Of a stretch of DNA of 64,000 nt, positions 8,857 through 17,594 are shown one piece after another. Origin of the DNA: GCA-002708315 sp964460905 (GTDB lineage: Bacteria > Bacteroidota > Bacteroidia > Bacteroidales > F082); the NCBI GenBank assembly GCA_964460905.1, contig CAYWRM010000013.1, positions 33,485 to 97,484 of the forward strand. The letters run 5' to 3'. Each line of letters begins with the position of its first letter. The first letter of the stretch is position 1. The notes under the pieces were generated by a model. That model did not search any database and was not told the origin of the DNA. It saw nothing but the letters and a program-made list of their open reading frames with translations. The position numbers were made by a program, and so were the translations under genes.

Positions 8857-9870
8857 ATGAAAATGAAAACATTCAAAAAACTAACTTTTATTGCGCTAGT
8901 ATCTGCAATAGCATTAATGTCATCATGTGATAGTAACACTAATCGCTCTAATTTGCCACGATCAATTGGCAATACTTCAGAAGTATTAATTGTGTTGCAA
9001 AATGAACAACAGTGGGATAATTTAGTCGGGCAATCCATAAAAATGTCACTAGGGAAAGAGCAATACGGATTGTCACAATCTGAACCTGTTTTCGATTTAG
9101 CTCATATAACAGTAAACAACTTTTCGGATATGTTTAAAAAGCACAGAAATATCCTTATTGTTAATATTGATAAAAATGCAACATCAACAAAAGTTGAAAA
9201 ATTTGAAGATAAGTGGTCTGCTCCACAGAAAATAATTAGAGTTATTTCACCATCTGCCTCAACATTTTCAAATGACTTTCCATCATTTGCCGAAGGCATT
9301 ATTTACGATTTTAATGAAGCTGAGAGAAGCAGAATTTTGTCGGTATTCAGACCTAGTTCAAAAAACGACGTGCTTAAAAAAGTGAGAAAAGCATTTAACC
9401 TTGATATTATAGTTCCGCAAGGTTTCTACGTTGCTAAAAGCGAAACCGGTTTTATGTGGATAAGAAAAGAAGTTACCGATTATAGTCAGGGAATAGTGAT
9501 TATTTCAGAACCTTATGAAGATGAAAAACAATTTTCGTCAGCAAGTATCGTTGCCCGTACTAACCGCGACTTAGAGCAATATATTCCGGGAGAATCGGAA
9601 GGAACTTACATGACCATTGACAGCAAATTTGTTCCTCCGGTAATTAAACAAATTGAAGATTTTACATCTGAATATACTATTGAAATGAGAGGTGTTTGGA
9701 ATGTTGAACATGATTTTATGGGAGGCCCGTTTGTAAGCTATACTTTTGTTGATCCAGTTAATAACCAAATTCTTACAATATATGGTTATGTCTATCATCC
9801 AAACAAGAAAAAACGTAATCTGCTTCGTCAAATAGAAGCAATTATTTATTCCGTTAAATTCAGAAATTAG
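8857..9870 (+). CDS. DUF4837 family lipoprotein
   Basis: A Bacteroidota-specific exported protein of unknown function, 337 residues from the ATG at 8857. An ATG at 8863 is equally possible; the TTG at 8848 is unlikely. The signal peptide ends in a lipobox (ALMSSC) followed by Asp-Ser, so it is lipidated. The mature part begins with the family's recognisable LPRSIGNTSEVLIVL and continues with an alternating alpha/beta sequence containing GFMWIRKEV and GVWNVEHDFMGGPFVSYTF. Its position after a lytic transglycosylase suggests an envelope role, but no activity is established. Confidence 0.85.
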   Translation: MKMKTFKKLTFIALVSAIALMSSCDSNTNRSNLPRSIGNTSEVLIVLQNEQQWDNLVGQSIKMSLGKEQYGLSQSEPVFDLAHITVNNFSDMFKKHRNILIVNIDKNATSTKVEKFEDKWSAPQKIIRVISPSASTFSNDFPSFAEGIIYDFNEAERSRILSVFRPSSKNDVLKKVRKAFNLDIIVPQGFYVAKSETGFMWIRKEVTDYSQGIVIISEPYEDEKQFSSASIVARTNRDLEQYIPGESEGTYMTIDSKFVPPVIKQIEDFTSEYTIEMRGVWNVEHDFMGGPFVSYTFVDPVNNQILTIYGYVYHPNKKKRNLLRQIEAIIYSVKFRN

Positions 9871-9999
9871 TAACATCTGTGAATATATGACCATTTTCAA
9901 AAATGACTCTAAGAAAGTGTCGTTAACTACATATTTTGTAATTATTTAACACACTATGTAATAAAGCAGTACACTTTTATTATTAATTTTGCAATTACT

Positions 10000-10410
10000 A
10001 TGGAAGATGAAAAATTCAAACATGATCTGGATGAACTATTCAGGCTGTTTAAAAAACTTGTTGAAACAAAATCACTAGATGATGTTCCCGGAGTTGATAG
10101 TATGATGCTAAAGCAATTTCAGTTCTTTTTTACCAACTACGAAACAATGAAAGACCAAATAGGTAGTCAGCTACAAGGACAATTTGGTGAACCGGTTAAG
10201 CAAATGGTAAGTGATTTAGTAAAGCAACTTAAGGAACAAGTTGGCGAAGAACAATTTGATGATGTTGAACAAATTGAAGATAAAGAGCCTGAGTTAAAAA
10301 TAGTTAGCAACAACCCATCAGTTGAGGAAATTGACCAATTGCTTAAAAACCCAAATCTAACAGAAGATCAAATTAATGAGCTGCTTGACAAAAGGGCAAA
10401 TTTAATATAG
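10000..10410 (+). CDS. Small acidic helical protein of unknown function
   Basis: A 136-residue cytoplasmic protein with no signal peptide or membrane segment. It is predominantly helical and acidic, with an N-terminal amphipathic region (LDELFRLFKKLVE), a Gln-rich middle (KDQIGSQLQGQFGEPVKQMVSDLVKQLKEQVGEEQF) and a C-terminal helical hairpin with spaced NPS/NPN turns (NNPSVEEIDQLLKNPNLTEDQINELLDKRANLI). I do not recognise the family. A -7-like box (TTAATTTTGC) lies just upstream. The next gene, a thioredoxin-like membrane protein, starts 84 bases later on the same strand and may be cotranscribed. Confidence 0.6.
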   Translation: MEDEKFKHDLDELFRLFKKLVETKSLDDVPGVDSMMLKQFQFFFTNYETMKDQIGSQLQGQFGEPVKQMVSDLVKQLKEQVGEEQFDDVEQIEDKEPELKIVSNNPSVEEIDQLLKNPNLTEDQINELLDKRANLI

Positions 10411-10493
10411 CAGAAAAAATTGTGCAATTACAATAGTAGTGATGTTATATAAATACGTACTATAATATACTATCTAACAAAAAAATTATAATA

Positions 10494-11102
10494 TTGTCAA
10501 GAATAAATATTAAAAAATACTTTAGCAACTATAAAAAGAAAAAGTGGTACAGTATTCTTTCTGATGCCGTATTTGTTATTATAATTGTTTTACTAATTAT
10601 TCCTGCAACAAGAACCGATGTGGCTTCTTTTTTTATCAGGCTTACTTCTTTTCCGCCATCTACTTTAAATAATGATGAACAATTTAGCATTAACGATCAA
10701 ACAAAAGCATGGCAAATTAATGATATGGAAGGTAATCAAGTTTCATTTGGTTCATTAAATAATAAGCCTGTGTTTATTAACTTTTGGGCTACATGGTGTC
10801 CCCCATGCGTCGCCGAACTTCCCGGAATTGCTGACCTTTATGAAAAATACCATGACGAAGTTAATTTTGTAATCGTGAGTAATGAAAGTAGTGCCAAGGT
10901 TATGACTTTTGCAAAAAACAAAAACCTTAATCACATACCATTCTTTCAAAACACATCGGTACCTTCCGATTTTAGTAGTCAAAGTATACCTACAACATTC
11001 ATTATTAATAAAGATGGGGTTGTTGTTGTAAGTAAAAAAGGAGCCGCAAGATGGAATTCAGATAAGATTGAGGGTGTAATTGAAGAATTAATATCAAATT
11101 AG
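10494..11102 (+). CDS. Membrane-anchored thioredoxin-like (TlpA/ResA type) protein
   Basis: A 202-residue protein with an uncleaved hydrophobic anchor (about 22-40) followed by a thioredoxin fold in the periplasm. The redox motif is WCPPC (Cys102 and Cys105), and a cis-Pro follows in SQSIPTTFIINKDG. It probably reduces disulfides of exported substrates such as cytochrome c apoproteins or envelope enzymes. No ATG fits the N-terminus; the only plausible start is TTG at 10494, directly before the basic KKYFSNYKKKKW stretch that precedes the anchor. The partner that reduces it is not nearby. Confidence 0.82.
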   Translation: MSRINIKKYFSNYKKKKWYSILSDAVFVIIIVLLIIPATRTDVASFFIRLTSFPPSTLNNDEQFSINDQTKAWQINDMEGNQVSFGSLNNKPVFINFWATWCPPCVAELPGIADLYEKYHDEVNFVIVSNESSAKVMTFAKNKNLNHIPFFQNTSVPSDFSSQSIPTTFIINKDGVVVVSKKGAARWNSDKIEGVIEELISN

Positions 11103-11114
11103 CAACAATCAAAC

Positions 11115-11162
11115 AATTGAACTATTGAACACTTGAACAATCGAACAATCGAACAGTTGAAT
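11115..11162. repeat. Six tandem 8-bp units
   Basis: Degenerate units of form NNTTGAAC/AATCGAAC repeat six times without interruption. They end 4 bases before a TATATTTG box (11167-11174) that should serve the next gene. Confidence 0.7.
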
Positions 11163-11166
11163 TAAG

Positions 11167-11174
11167 TATATTTG
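11167..11174 (+). promoter_or_regulatory. -7 promoter box for the beta-barrel gene
   Basis: TATATTTG matches TAnnTTTG and lies 16 bases before the ATG at 11191. No good TTG box is present upstream, where the 8-bp tandem repeats lie. Confidence 0.45.
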
Positions 11175-11190
11175 CAAAAAATTTAAATGC

Positions 11191-11862
11191 ATGAAAAATC
11201 TAAAAATTATTATATCACTTTTTTTGTTTTTCCTATTCATAGGAAGTTCATTTTCACAGATAATTAGTGAAAACGCTAAACGAAAAGTTACAATTGGTGC
11301 AGACTTTTTTACAGACATTTGGCAAGGTGTGCCGGATTATATGGAACTGCGTACTGTAAATCAAGGATTCAACATCTTTGCTATGTATAACTTTCAGTTA
11401 GCCGAAAGTAACTCTTCATTTTCTGCAGGACTTGGTATCGATAATCACAATATGTATAGCAACACAAGAATTGATAATATAACTGCTGATACAATTATAT
11501 TTACTCCAATTGATGATGTTTACCAAAGGAGTAAAATCAACTTGACATACGCTTCTATACCCTTAGAGTTTAAATTAAGACTGAATAGTGGTGTTAAATT
11601 TGGCGCGGGAGTTAAAATTAGATATTTAATTAGTGCTAAAGACAAATATATTGGTGATATTCCTGACGAACCAAAAGGAAGAACAAATGTAAAACGTAAA
11701 AATATTGCCAACACAGAAGATTGGGCTTATGGATTTACTTTTCGTGTTGGTTATAAGTCGTTTAATTTATTTGGGTATTACCAAATATCAGATGTTTTTG
11801 AAAGAGGCAGAGGCCCTGAATTGTACCCAATTTCTGTTGGATTAACACTTACTCCATTTTAA
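11191..11862 (+). CDS. Outer-membrane beta-barrel protein, unknown role
   Basis: A 223-residue exported protein. The signal peptide (about 1-22) ends in SSFSQ. The mature part alternates hydrophobic and polar residues in strands typical of a small outer-membrane barrel (FNIFAMYNFQLAE, SFSAGLGIDNHNM, IPLEFKLRLNSGVKFGAGVKIRY, YGFTFRVGYKSFNLFGYYQ) and ends in an aromatic residue (LTPF), as barrels usually do. It resembles the PorT-like/generic barrel group of Bacteroidota. There is no operon partner downstream; a strong terminator follows. Confidence 0.72.
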   Translation: MKNLKIIISLFLFFLFIGSSFSQIISENAKRKVTIGADFFTDIWQGVPDYMELRTVNQGFNIFAMYNFQLAESNSSFSAGLGIDNHNMYSNTRIDNITADTIIFTPIDDVYQRSKINLTYASIPLEFKLRLNSGVKFGAGVKIRYLISAKDKYIGDIPDEPKGRTNVKRKNIANTEDWAYGFTFRVGYKSFNLFGYYQISDVFERGRGPELYPISVGLTLTPF

Positions 11863-11881
11863 AATTCAAAAATAAATTCAT

Positions 11882-11921
11882 AAAAAAAGGTGCTTTCCCA
11901 ATTTGGAGAGCACCTTTTTTT
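11882..11921. terminator. Bidirectional terminator
   Basis: Stem GGTGCTTTCC (from 11889) with GGAGAGCACC (to 11914), flanked by A7 on the left and T7 on the right. It works for the beta-barrel gene on the plus strand and may also stop minus-strand transcription. Confidence 0.85.
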
Positions 11922-11962
11922 ATGATTATTCTTTAATTGAATAAAATTGTTAGACATCTAAT

Positions 11963-12090
11963 TAGTGCTTAGCCAGAAAAAGTTAAGTTCGAGGCCTGCG
12001 AAGTACAGAAAATCAGGAGTTTACTTTTCGTAAATGACTGTTTTTCTGCACAAGTATAACAAAGAAATTAGCGTTTTGTGGTAAGCACTA
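11963..12090. repeat. 128-bp hairpin element, family B copy 1
   Basis: The termini are inverted: TAGTGCTTA at 11963-11971 and TAAGCACTA at 12082-12090. Inside, GTTTAC and GTAAAT flank a short loop, and CAGAAAATCAG pairs with CTGTTTTTCTG, so nearly the whole unit folds as one imperfect hairpin. A diverged copy in reverse orientation lies at 35338-35431. It is part of the gene-free stretch 11863-12148. Confidence 0.7.
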
Positions 12091-12095
12091 TCGCT

Positions 12096-12138
12096 GCGCG
12101 GGATTCCTGACTGCCGTCAGGCAGATGCAATCCCGTGC
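12096..12138. repeat. Palindromic repeat, family D copy 1
   Basis: Outer arms GCGCGGGATT (12096-12105) and AATCCCGTGC (12129-12138), with an inner CCTGAC-TGCC-GTCAGG hairpin. The inner core recurs at 57320-57368. It lies at the 3' end of ahcY, between convergent genes. Confidence 0.75.
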
Positions 12139-12148
12139 TTTACTATTT

Positions 12149-13570
12149 CTAATACCTATAATGATCAGCTTTATAAGGACCATCAACAGGAACACCCAGA
12201 TATTCTGCTTGTTCTTGAGACATTTTAGTAAGAGTAACACCAATTTGAGCTAAATGCAAACGAGCAACTTCTTCGTCAAGATATTTTGGAAGTCGATAAA
12301 CACCAACATCATATTCATCTTTTTTCTTCCAAAGGTCAATTTGAGCTAACGTTTGATTTGTAAATGAATTACTCATTACAAATGATGGGTGACCTGTAGC
12401 ACAACCAAGGTTTACTAATCTTCCTTCGGCCAATAAGAAAATAGAATGGCCATCTTCAAAAGTATATTTGTCAACCTGGGGCTTGATATTTGTTTTTTCA
12501 GAAATTTTTTCCATTTGAGCAACCTGAATTTCGTTGTCGAAATGACCAATGTTACAAACAATTGCCTGATCCTTCATATTAGCCATATGTTCAGCAGTTA
12601 CAACATGTTTGTTACCCGTGGTGGTTACAAAAATATTTCCTTCCTTAACAGCTTCTTCCATTGTTGTTACTTCAAAGCCTTCCATGGCAGCTTGTAAAGC
12701 ACAAATTGGGTCAATTTCGGTAACAATTACACGAGCCCCGTATGAGCGCATTGAGTGTGCCGAACCTTTACCAACATCACCATAACCGGCAACAACAACA
12801 ACTTTTCCGGCAATCATTACATCAGTAGCACGCTTAATACCATCCGCTAATGATTCACGACAGCCATATAAATTATCAAATTTCGATTTTGTAACAGAGT
12901 CATTAACATTAATTGCAGGAACTAACAAAATACCCTTGTCAAACATTTGATATAGCCGGTGAACACCTGTGGTAGTTTCTTCCGAAACACCTTTCCAGTC
13001 TTTAACAGCTCTGTGCCATTTTTGCGAATCTTCAGCTAGAGTCGATTTAAGCAACTTTAAAATTTCTTCTTCCTCTTCACTCTCAGGTTCATCGTCAAAA
13101 AATGAAGCATCTTCTTCAGCTTTAAAACCTTTATGCATCATCAAAGTAGCATCACCGCCATCATCAACAATAAGTTGTGGTCCTAATCCGCCAGGAAACG
13201 ATAAAGCTTGTTTTGCACACCACCAATATTCTTCCAAAGTTTCACCCTTCCAGGCAAAAACAGGAGTGCCGGATGCGGCAACTACAGCAGCTGCGTGATC
13301 CTGCGTTGAGAAAATATTGCAACTTGCCCATCTTACATTTGCCCCAAGTTCTTTAAGAGTTTCTATTAATACGGCAGTTTGTATGGTCATATGTAATGAG
13401 CCCATAATCCGTACATCTTTCAACGGCTTTTCAGCTGAAAATTTAGCGCGAATTGCCATTAATCCAGGCATTTCTTTTTCAGCAATTTCAATTTCTTTGC
13501 GTCCCCATTCGGCCAACGCAATATCTGCAATTTTGTATTGAAGTTCATTTTCAACAGCTACTTCCGACAT
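12149..13570 (-). CDS. ahcY: Adenosylhomocysteinase
   Basis: Hydrolyses S-adenosylhomocysteine to adenosine and homocysteine, clearing the product of methyl transfer and feeding methionine resynthesis. The 473-residue length matches the bacterial form with the extra ~40-residue insert. Visible motifs are the substrate-side GSLHMTIQTAVLIETL, SCNIFSTQDHAAAA-like region, the NAD-binding VVAGYGDVGKGSA loop and the C-terminal GPYKADHYRY that reaches into the partner's NAD site. Cytoplasmic tetramer with tightly bound NAD. It is monocistronic, with a textbook promoter upstream and hairpin elements downstream. Confidence 0.98.
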   Translation of the reverse strand: MSEVAVENELQYKIADIALAEWGRKEIEIAEKEMPGLMAIRAKFSAEKPLKDVRIMGSLHMTIQTAVLIETLKELGANVRWASCNIFSTQDHAAAVVAASGTPVFAWKGETLEEYWWCAKQALSFPGGLGPQLIVDDGGDATLMMHKGFKAEEDASFFDDEPESEEEEEILKLLKSTLAEDSQKWHRAVKDWKGVSEETTTGVHRLYQMFDKGILLVPAINVNDSVTKSKFDNLYGCRESLADGIKRATDVMIAGKVVVVAGYGDVGKGSAHSMRSYGARVIVTEIDPICALQAAMEGFEVTTMEEAVKEGNIFVTTTGNKHVVTAEHMANMKDQAIVCNIGHFDNEIQVAQMEKISEKTNIKPQVDKYTFEDGHSIFLLAEGRLVNLGCATGHPSFVMSNSFTNQTLAQIDLWKKKDEYDVGVYRLPKYLDEEVARLHLAQIGVTLTKMSQEQAEYLGVPVDGPYKADHYRY

Positions 13571-13606
13571 CTTTATATAGTTTAATTATTTAAAATTTTT
13601 GGGTTG

Positions 13607-13636
13607 CAAAAGTACTAAATATTTATGAATCAGCAA
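13607..13636 (-). promoter_or_regulatory. Promoter of ahcY
   Basis: On the minus strand: TTG (13636-13634), a 19-base spacer, then TACTTTTG (13614-13607), a textbook Bacteroidota -33/-7 pair, 37 bases before the ahcY ATG. Confidence 0.8.
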
Positions 13637-13814
13637 TACAAATGATTTTTTGTGCGGCCATGCGGGCTTTACATTTGTAGTTGTTTCATACCGGTTGTGG
13701 TTTTGTAAGTAGTGCATGTGCTTCCTCCGTCAGCAAACACCTACTAACAAAATCATCATCGGAATTTCAACAAGCTACTATTGCAATCCCTGCCGCGGTT
13801 GACACAATCGAAAA

Positions 13815-14100
13815 AAAACCTTGCTATCATTTCGAAATTGGTTGTCATTTCGGAGAGAGAAATCTTCTGATAACCTTGCTGTCATCTCGACCGTAGGAAG
13901 ACCTGCCTGCCGCAGGCTGGAATCTCCTGAAAACCCAGTTGTCATCTCGACCAACGGGAGAGATCTCCTGAGCAAAGGCTATGTTCTCAGGGGATTCCTC
14001 AGTCGTACCTCTTTCGAGATGACAACCGGGTTTTTGGGGGATTTCTCGTCACTCTCCGCCTAAGGCGGATCGTTTCCCTCCTTATGACAGGTTAGTTTCT
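13815..14100. repeat. Cluster of family C hairpin repeats (TGTCATnTCG type)
   Basis: Several partial units are joined: GTCATTTCGGAGAGAGAAATC, TGTCATCTCGACC...GAATCTCCTGA and TGTCATCTCGACCAACGGGAGAGATC, closed by an inverted CTCTTTCGAGATGACAAC. An ACCTGCCTGCCGCAGGCTGG palindrome lies inside one unit. A CTCCGCC-TAA-GGCGGA palindrome follows near 14055. Small open frames here have no family resemblance. The stretch 13637-13814 shows nothing further. Confidence 0.7.
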
Positions 14101-14132
14101 GGAGGATGTCGTATCTGACTATTAGTATGGTA

Positions 14133-15482
14133 TTATTTCTTCAGCCTACTATTAATTGCTTCAGTTTCTTTTTCAAAACCAGCCTTACCCAATAAAGCAA
14201 ACATGTTTTTCTTATATGCCTCCACACCGGGTTGGTCAAACGGGTTCACTCCTAATATATATCCGCTCACAGCACAACCCATCTCATAAAAATAAATAAG
14301 CTGACCCAAAGTATTTTCTGAAATATTAGGAATTGTAATCCGTAAATTAGGAACTCCTCCATCAACATGTGCTAAAGTAGTACCTGTTTCTGCCATGTGG
14401 TTTACCTCATGTAATGGTTTACCTGCTATGTAATTAAGGCCATCAAGATTTTTATCATCCATCGGTACTTTTAGCTCATTATTGGGTTTTTCAACAGAAA
14501 TAACTGTCTCGAAAATATTACGCAACCCCTCTTGAATATATTGACCCATTGAATGTAAATCTGTTGTAAATCCGACCCCGGCAGGGAAAATTCCCTTATT
14601 TTCCTTTCCTTCACTTTCTCCGTAAAGCTGCTTCCACCATTCTGTAATATAATATAGTTTTGGTTCATAGTTTACAGTAATTTCAATAGTTTTGCCGGCA
14701 TTGTATAATGCATTTCTTGCGGCAGCATATGCCCAAACAGGATTGTTTTCAATATCTGGTGATGTTTCAATATGTGTTTTCATTTTAATGGCCCCACTTA
14801 TCAATTCCCTGATATTAAATCCCGCAACAGCTATAGGAAATAAGCCTACAGGTGTAAGTACTGAATATCTGCCACCCACATCATCGGGAACAATAAACGA
14901 CTCGTATCCTTCTTCATCAGCTAACTGCTTTAATGCACCACGTTCCTTATCAGTAATGGCTATTATTCTAGATTTTGCTTCTTGTTTTCCATATTTATTT
15001 TCCAGATGATTTTTAAGAAGTCTGAATGATACAACTGGTTCAGTTGTTGTGCCCGATTTCGAAATAACAGTTAGTGAATAATCATTTTTATCAAGCACTT
15101 CCATTAGCTCAGTCATGTAATCTTCACTAATATTTTGTCCAGCATAAACAACTATAGGATTACCATTTTCTCTTTCTAATTGTGAAAAAGAATTTGATAA
15201 TGCTTCAATAACTGCCCTTGCGCCAAGATAAGATCCACCAATTCCAATTACAACAAATATTTGCGATTTACTTCTTATTTCAGTTGCAAGCTTTTCAATT
15301 CTTGTGATTAACTCATTATCTAATTCCTCCGGCAGTTCAACCCACCCCAGAAAATCACTACCTTTTCCTGTCTTATTTTTTAATGAGTTATAGTGATAAT
15401 TAATTTCTTTCTGAAAATTAAAAATATCCTCTTTATTTATTATCTCAAGTGCATTGCTATAATCAACCTTTAGTTCTATCAT
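14133..15482 (-). CDS. pgi: Glucose-6-phosphate isomerase
   Basis: Interconverts glucose 6-phosphate and fructose 6-phosphate in glycolysis and gluconeogenesis. The 449-residue length is that of the short bacterial form. Family motifs include VVIGIGGSYLGARA (sugar-phosphate-binding SIS fold), VISKSGTTTEP, DVGGRYSVLTPVGL, GVGFTTDLHSMGQYIQEG and NPFDQPGVEAYKKNMFALLGK near the C-terminus. Cytoplasmic dimer. It is divergent from thiL; the start ATG lies at the conserved N-terminus. Confidence 0.98.
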   Translation of the reverse strand: MIELKVDYSNALEIINKEDIFNFQKEINYHYNSLKNKTGKGSDFLGWVELPEELDNELITRIEKLATEIRSKSQIFVVIGIGGSYLGARAVIEALSNSFSQLERENGNPIVVYAGQNISEDYMTELMEVLDKNDYSLTVISKSGTTTEPVVSFRLLKNHLENKYGKQEAKSRIIAITDKERGALKQLADEEGYESFIVPDDVGGRYSVLTPVGLFPIAVAGFNIRELISGAIKMKTHIETSPDIENNPVWAYAAARNALYNAGKTIEITVNYEPKLYYITEWWKQLYGESEGKENKGIFPAGVGFTTDLHSMGQYIQEGLRNIFETVISVEKPNNELKVPMDDKNLDGLNYIAGKPLHEVNHMAETGTTLAHVDGGVPNLRITIPNISENTLGQLIYFYEMGCAVSGYILGVNPFDQPGVEAYKKNMFALLGKAGFEKETEAINSRLKK

Positions 15483-15702
15483 GATTTTATGTTTTCAATA
15501 TGAATTTAATTAAAATGTGAAATTATAATATTTTCAATTATAATTACATTTGATGTTGTAATATTTGGTCCATTGTAAAAACGTTAATACAAAAATCTTC
15601 TCACATAGCTATGTTTGCAATAGAGCATGTTATAATAGGTTGGTGAATCAAATTGGACACATATCTCCTAAATTTGAAGTATTTTTGCAAAAAAAATTTA
15701 CA

Positions 15703-16761
15703 ATGATTGAAAATTCAAATACAAAATTAACCCCTCTGTCAGAATTGGGTGAATTTGGACTGATTGACAAACTTACTTCCGATATAAAAATTAAGAATAG
15801 GACAACTTTACTTGGCATAGGTGATGATGCAGCTGTAATTAAGCCCAAAAAAGATATGTTGACTCTTGTTTCAAAAGATCTATTGCTAGAAGGTGTCCAT
15901 TTTGATATGATGTATACACCACTAAAGCACTTGGGATATAAAGCCGCTGTGGTTAACTTTTCTGACATTGCTGCCATGAATGGGAAACCTAAACAATTAT
16001 TAGTTGGAATTGGGGTTGGAGCAAAATTTTCAGTGGAAGCAATTGAAGAAATTTATATTGGCATTAAAAAAGCATGCGAAGTTTATGGTGTTGATTTTAT
16101 TGGTGGCGATACAACATCAAGTGCATCAGGGCTAGTAATATCAGCAACAATTATTGGTGAAGTTGAAAAAGATAAAATCGTTTATCGAAAAGGTGCAAAG
16201 TCAAACGATTTAATATGCGTTTCCGGCGATCTGGGTGGTGCATATATGGGTCTTTTAATTCTTGAAAGAGAGAAAAAAGCATTTGAAGCTAACCCGGATA
16301 TTCAGCCCGAACTAAGTGAACATGATTATTTGCTGCAACGACAGTTAAAGCCAGAAGCTCGTGTAGATGTTGTTGAACTTCTTGCTAAACACAATATTTC
16401 TCCTACTTCAATGATTGATGTGAGCGATGGGCTAGCTTCAGACGTTATGCACATTTGTAAAGCATCAAATACCGGTTGTGTTATTTCTGAAGAAAAAATT
16501 CCCATTGACCAAACAACTTTTGATTTAGCTAAGGAAGAATTTAATATTGTACCTACTGTTACTGCTCTAAATGGTGGTGAAGATTACGAATTACTATTTA
16601 CCGTTAAACAAAGTGACTACGAAAAAATTAAGAACATAGAAGAAGTTTCAGTAATAGGTTATATGACTGATGTTTCAGAAGGTGAACGACTTATCACTAA
16701 TGACAATACCTCAATTGAGTTAAAAGCTCAAGGGTGGGATGCGCTTAAGAGGAAATTCTAG
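15703..16761 (+). CDS. thiL: Thiamine-monophosphate kinase
   Basis: Phosphorylates thiamine monophosphate to the active cofactor thiamine diphosphate with ATP. The frame is open from 15565, but the ATG at 15703 gives the expected N-terminus (LTPLSELGEFGLIDKL) and length (352 residues); the earlier TTG does not. PurM-like fold motifs are visible: LLGIGDDAAVI (metal/ATP binding), SDIAAMNGKPKQLLVGIGV, FIGGDTTSSASGLVISATIIGEV, MIDVSDGLASDVMHI and LNGGEDYELLFTV. A TATTTTTG box lies shortly upstream of the ATG. No TPP riboswitch was seen. Confidence 0.96.
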   Translation: MIENSNTKLTPLSELGEFGLIDKLTSDIKIKNRTTLLGIGDDAAVIKPKKDMLTLVSKDLLLEGVHFDMMYTPLKHLGYKAAVVNFSDIAAMNGKPKQLLVGIGVGAKFSVEAIEEIYIGIKKACEVYGVDFIGGDTTSSASGLVISATIIGEVEKDKIVYRKGAKSNDLICVSGDLGGAYMGLLILEREKKAFEANPDIQPELSEHDYLLQRQLKPEARVDVVELLAKHNISPTSMIDVSDGLASDVMHICKASNTGCVISEEKIPIDQTTFDLAKEEFNIVPTVTALNGGEDYELLFTVKQSDYEKIKNIEEVSVIGYMTDVSEGERLITNDNTSIELKAQGWDALKRKF

Positions 16762-16801
16762 AAGATAATAAAACAAGTTATATTAATTAATCTTTCATGC
16801 T

Positions 16802-17584
16802 TTGGTAGAAATTATTACACTTATTGTTGCAGGATTATTGGTGGGTTTTATTAACACATTAGCTGGAGGAGGAAGTATAATTTCACTCTCTGTTTTAATG
16901 ATGTTAGGGTTACCTGCCCCCATAGCAAATGGTACTAACCGTATTGCAATAACAATTCAAACTCTTACAGCTACAACAAGTTTTAGACAACAAAAGGTGC
17001 TAGAAACACGTAAGGCAATCTACTTAAGCATCCCGGCAATTCTGGGTTCGCTTATAGGTGCTTGGTTTGCTGTTGATATCCGTGAAGATATTTTTGAAAA
17101 AGCTATTGGTGTGGTTATGCTGATTATGTTAGTTTTCATACTATATAAACCACAAAAATATATTTATGGAAGAACGGATATAAGTGAAAAACCACTTACG
17201 TGGAAAACATATATTGTTTTCTTCTTTATAGGAATTTACGGTGGTTTTCTTCATATGGGAGTAGGATATTTTTTACTGGCAGGTATTGTAGGTATGGCAG
17301 GTTTTGATCTTGTAAAAGCCAATGCGATAAAAGTATTTGTAGTACTTGCTTACGTCCCATTTACACTTATTATTTTTATTTGGTATAACCAGGTAAATTG
17401 GATGTATGGTTTAATCCTCGCAATTGGAGCTGTTGCGGGAGCATTAATTGCTTCACGTTTAGCAGTGTCACGTGGTGTAAATTTTGTAAAGTGGGTGATT
17501 GTAGTTGTTATTCTCATCACATCCGGCGATATGTTTGGCCTTTACGATTTTAAAACTGCTATTTCAGGTTTTCTTCATAACTAA
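16802..17584 (+). CDS. TauE/SafE (TSUP) family permease
   Basis: An inner-membrane protein of 260 residues with about eight hydrophobic segments in two pseudo-repeats. The family's first helix GxxxGFINTLAGGGSIISL and the mirrored GIYGGFLHMGVGYFLLAGI are both present. Members export or import sulfite, sulfoacetate, taurine and related organosulfur anions. The start is a TTG at 16802; no in-frame ATG precedes the conserved first helix. It sits 40 bases after thiL and 10 before an asparaginase-like gene, likely one transcript, but no shared pathway is evident. Confidence 0.85.
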   Translation: MVEIITLIVAGLLVGFINTLAGGGSIISLSVLMMLGLPAPIANGTNRIAITIQTLTATTSFRQQKVLETRKAIYLSIPAILGSLIGAWFAVDIREDIFEKAIGVVMLIMLVFILYKPQKYIYGRTDISEKPLTWKTYIVFFFIGIYGGFLHMGVGYFLLAGIVGMAGFDLVKANAIKVFVVLAYVPFTLIIFIWYNQVNWMYGLILAIGAVAGALIASRLAVSRGVNFVKWVIVVVILITSGDMFGLYDFKTAISGFLHN

Positions 17585-17594
17585 AACTATAATT

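Noticed and set aside
13681..14063. Three overlapping small open frames on both strands
   Set aside because: They read through the family C repeat cluster; composition follows the repeats, not a protein.
15483..15702. TPP riboswitch ahead of thiL
   Set aside because: No THI-box sequence (CUGAGA / ACCUGAUCUGGAUAAUGCC-like) is present.
15565..15702. N-terminal extension of ThiL from a TTG codon
   Set aside because: The extra 46 residues have no family match, and a -7-like box lies inside them.
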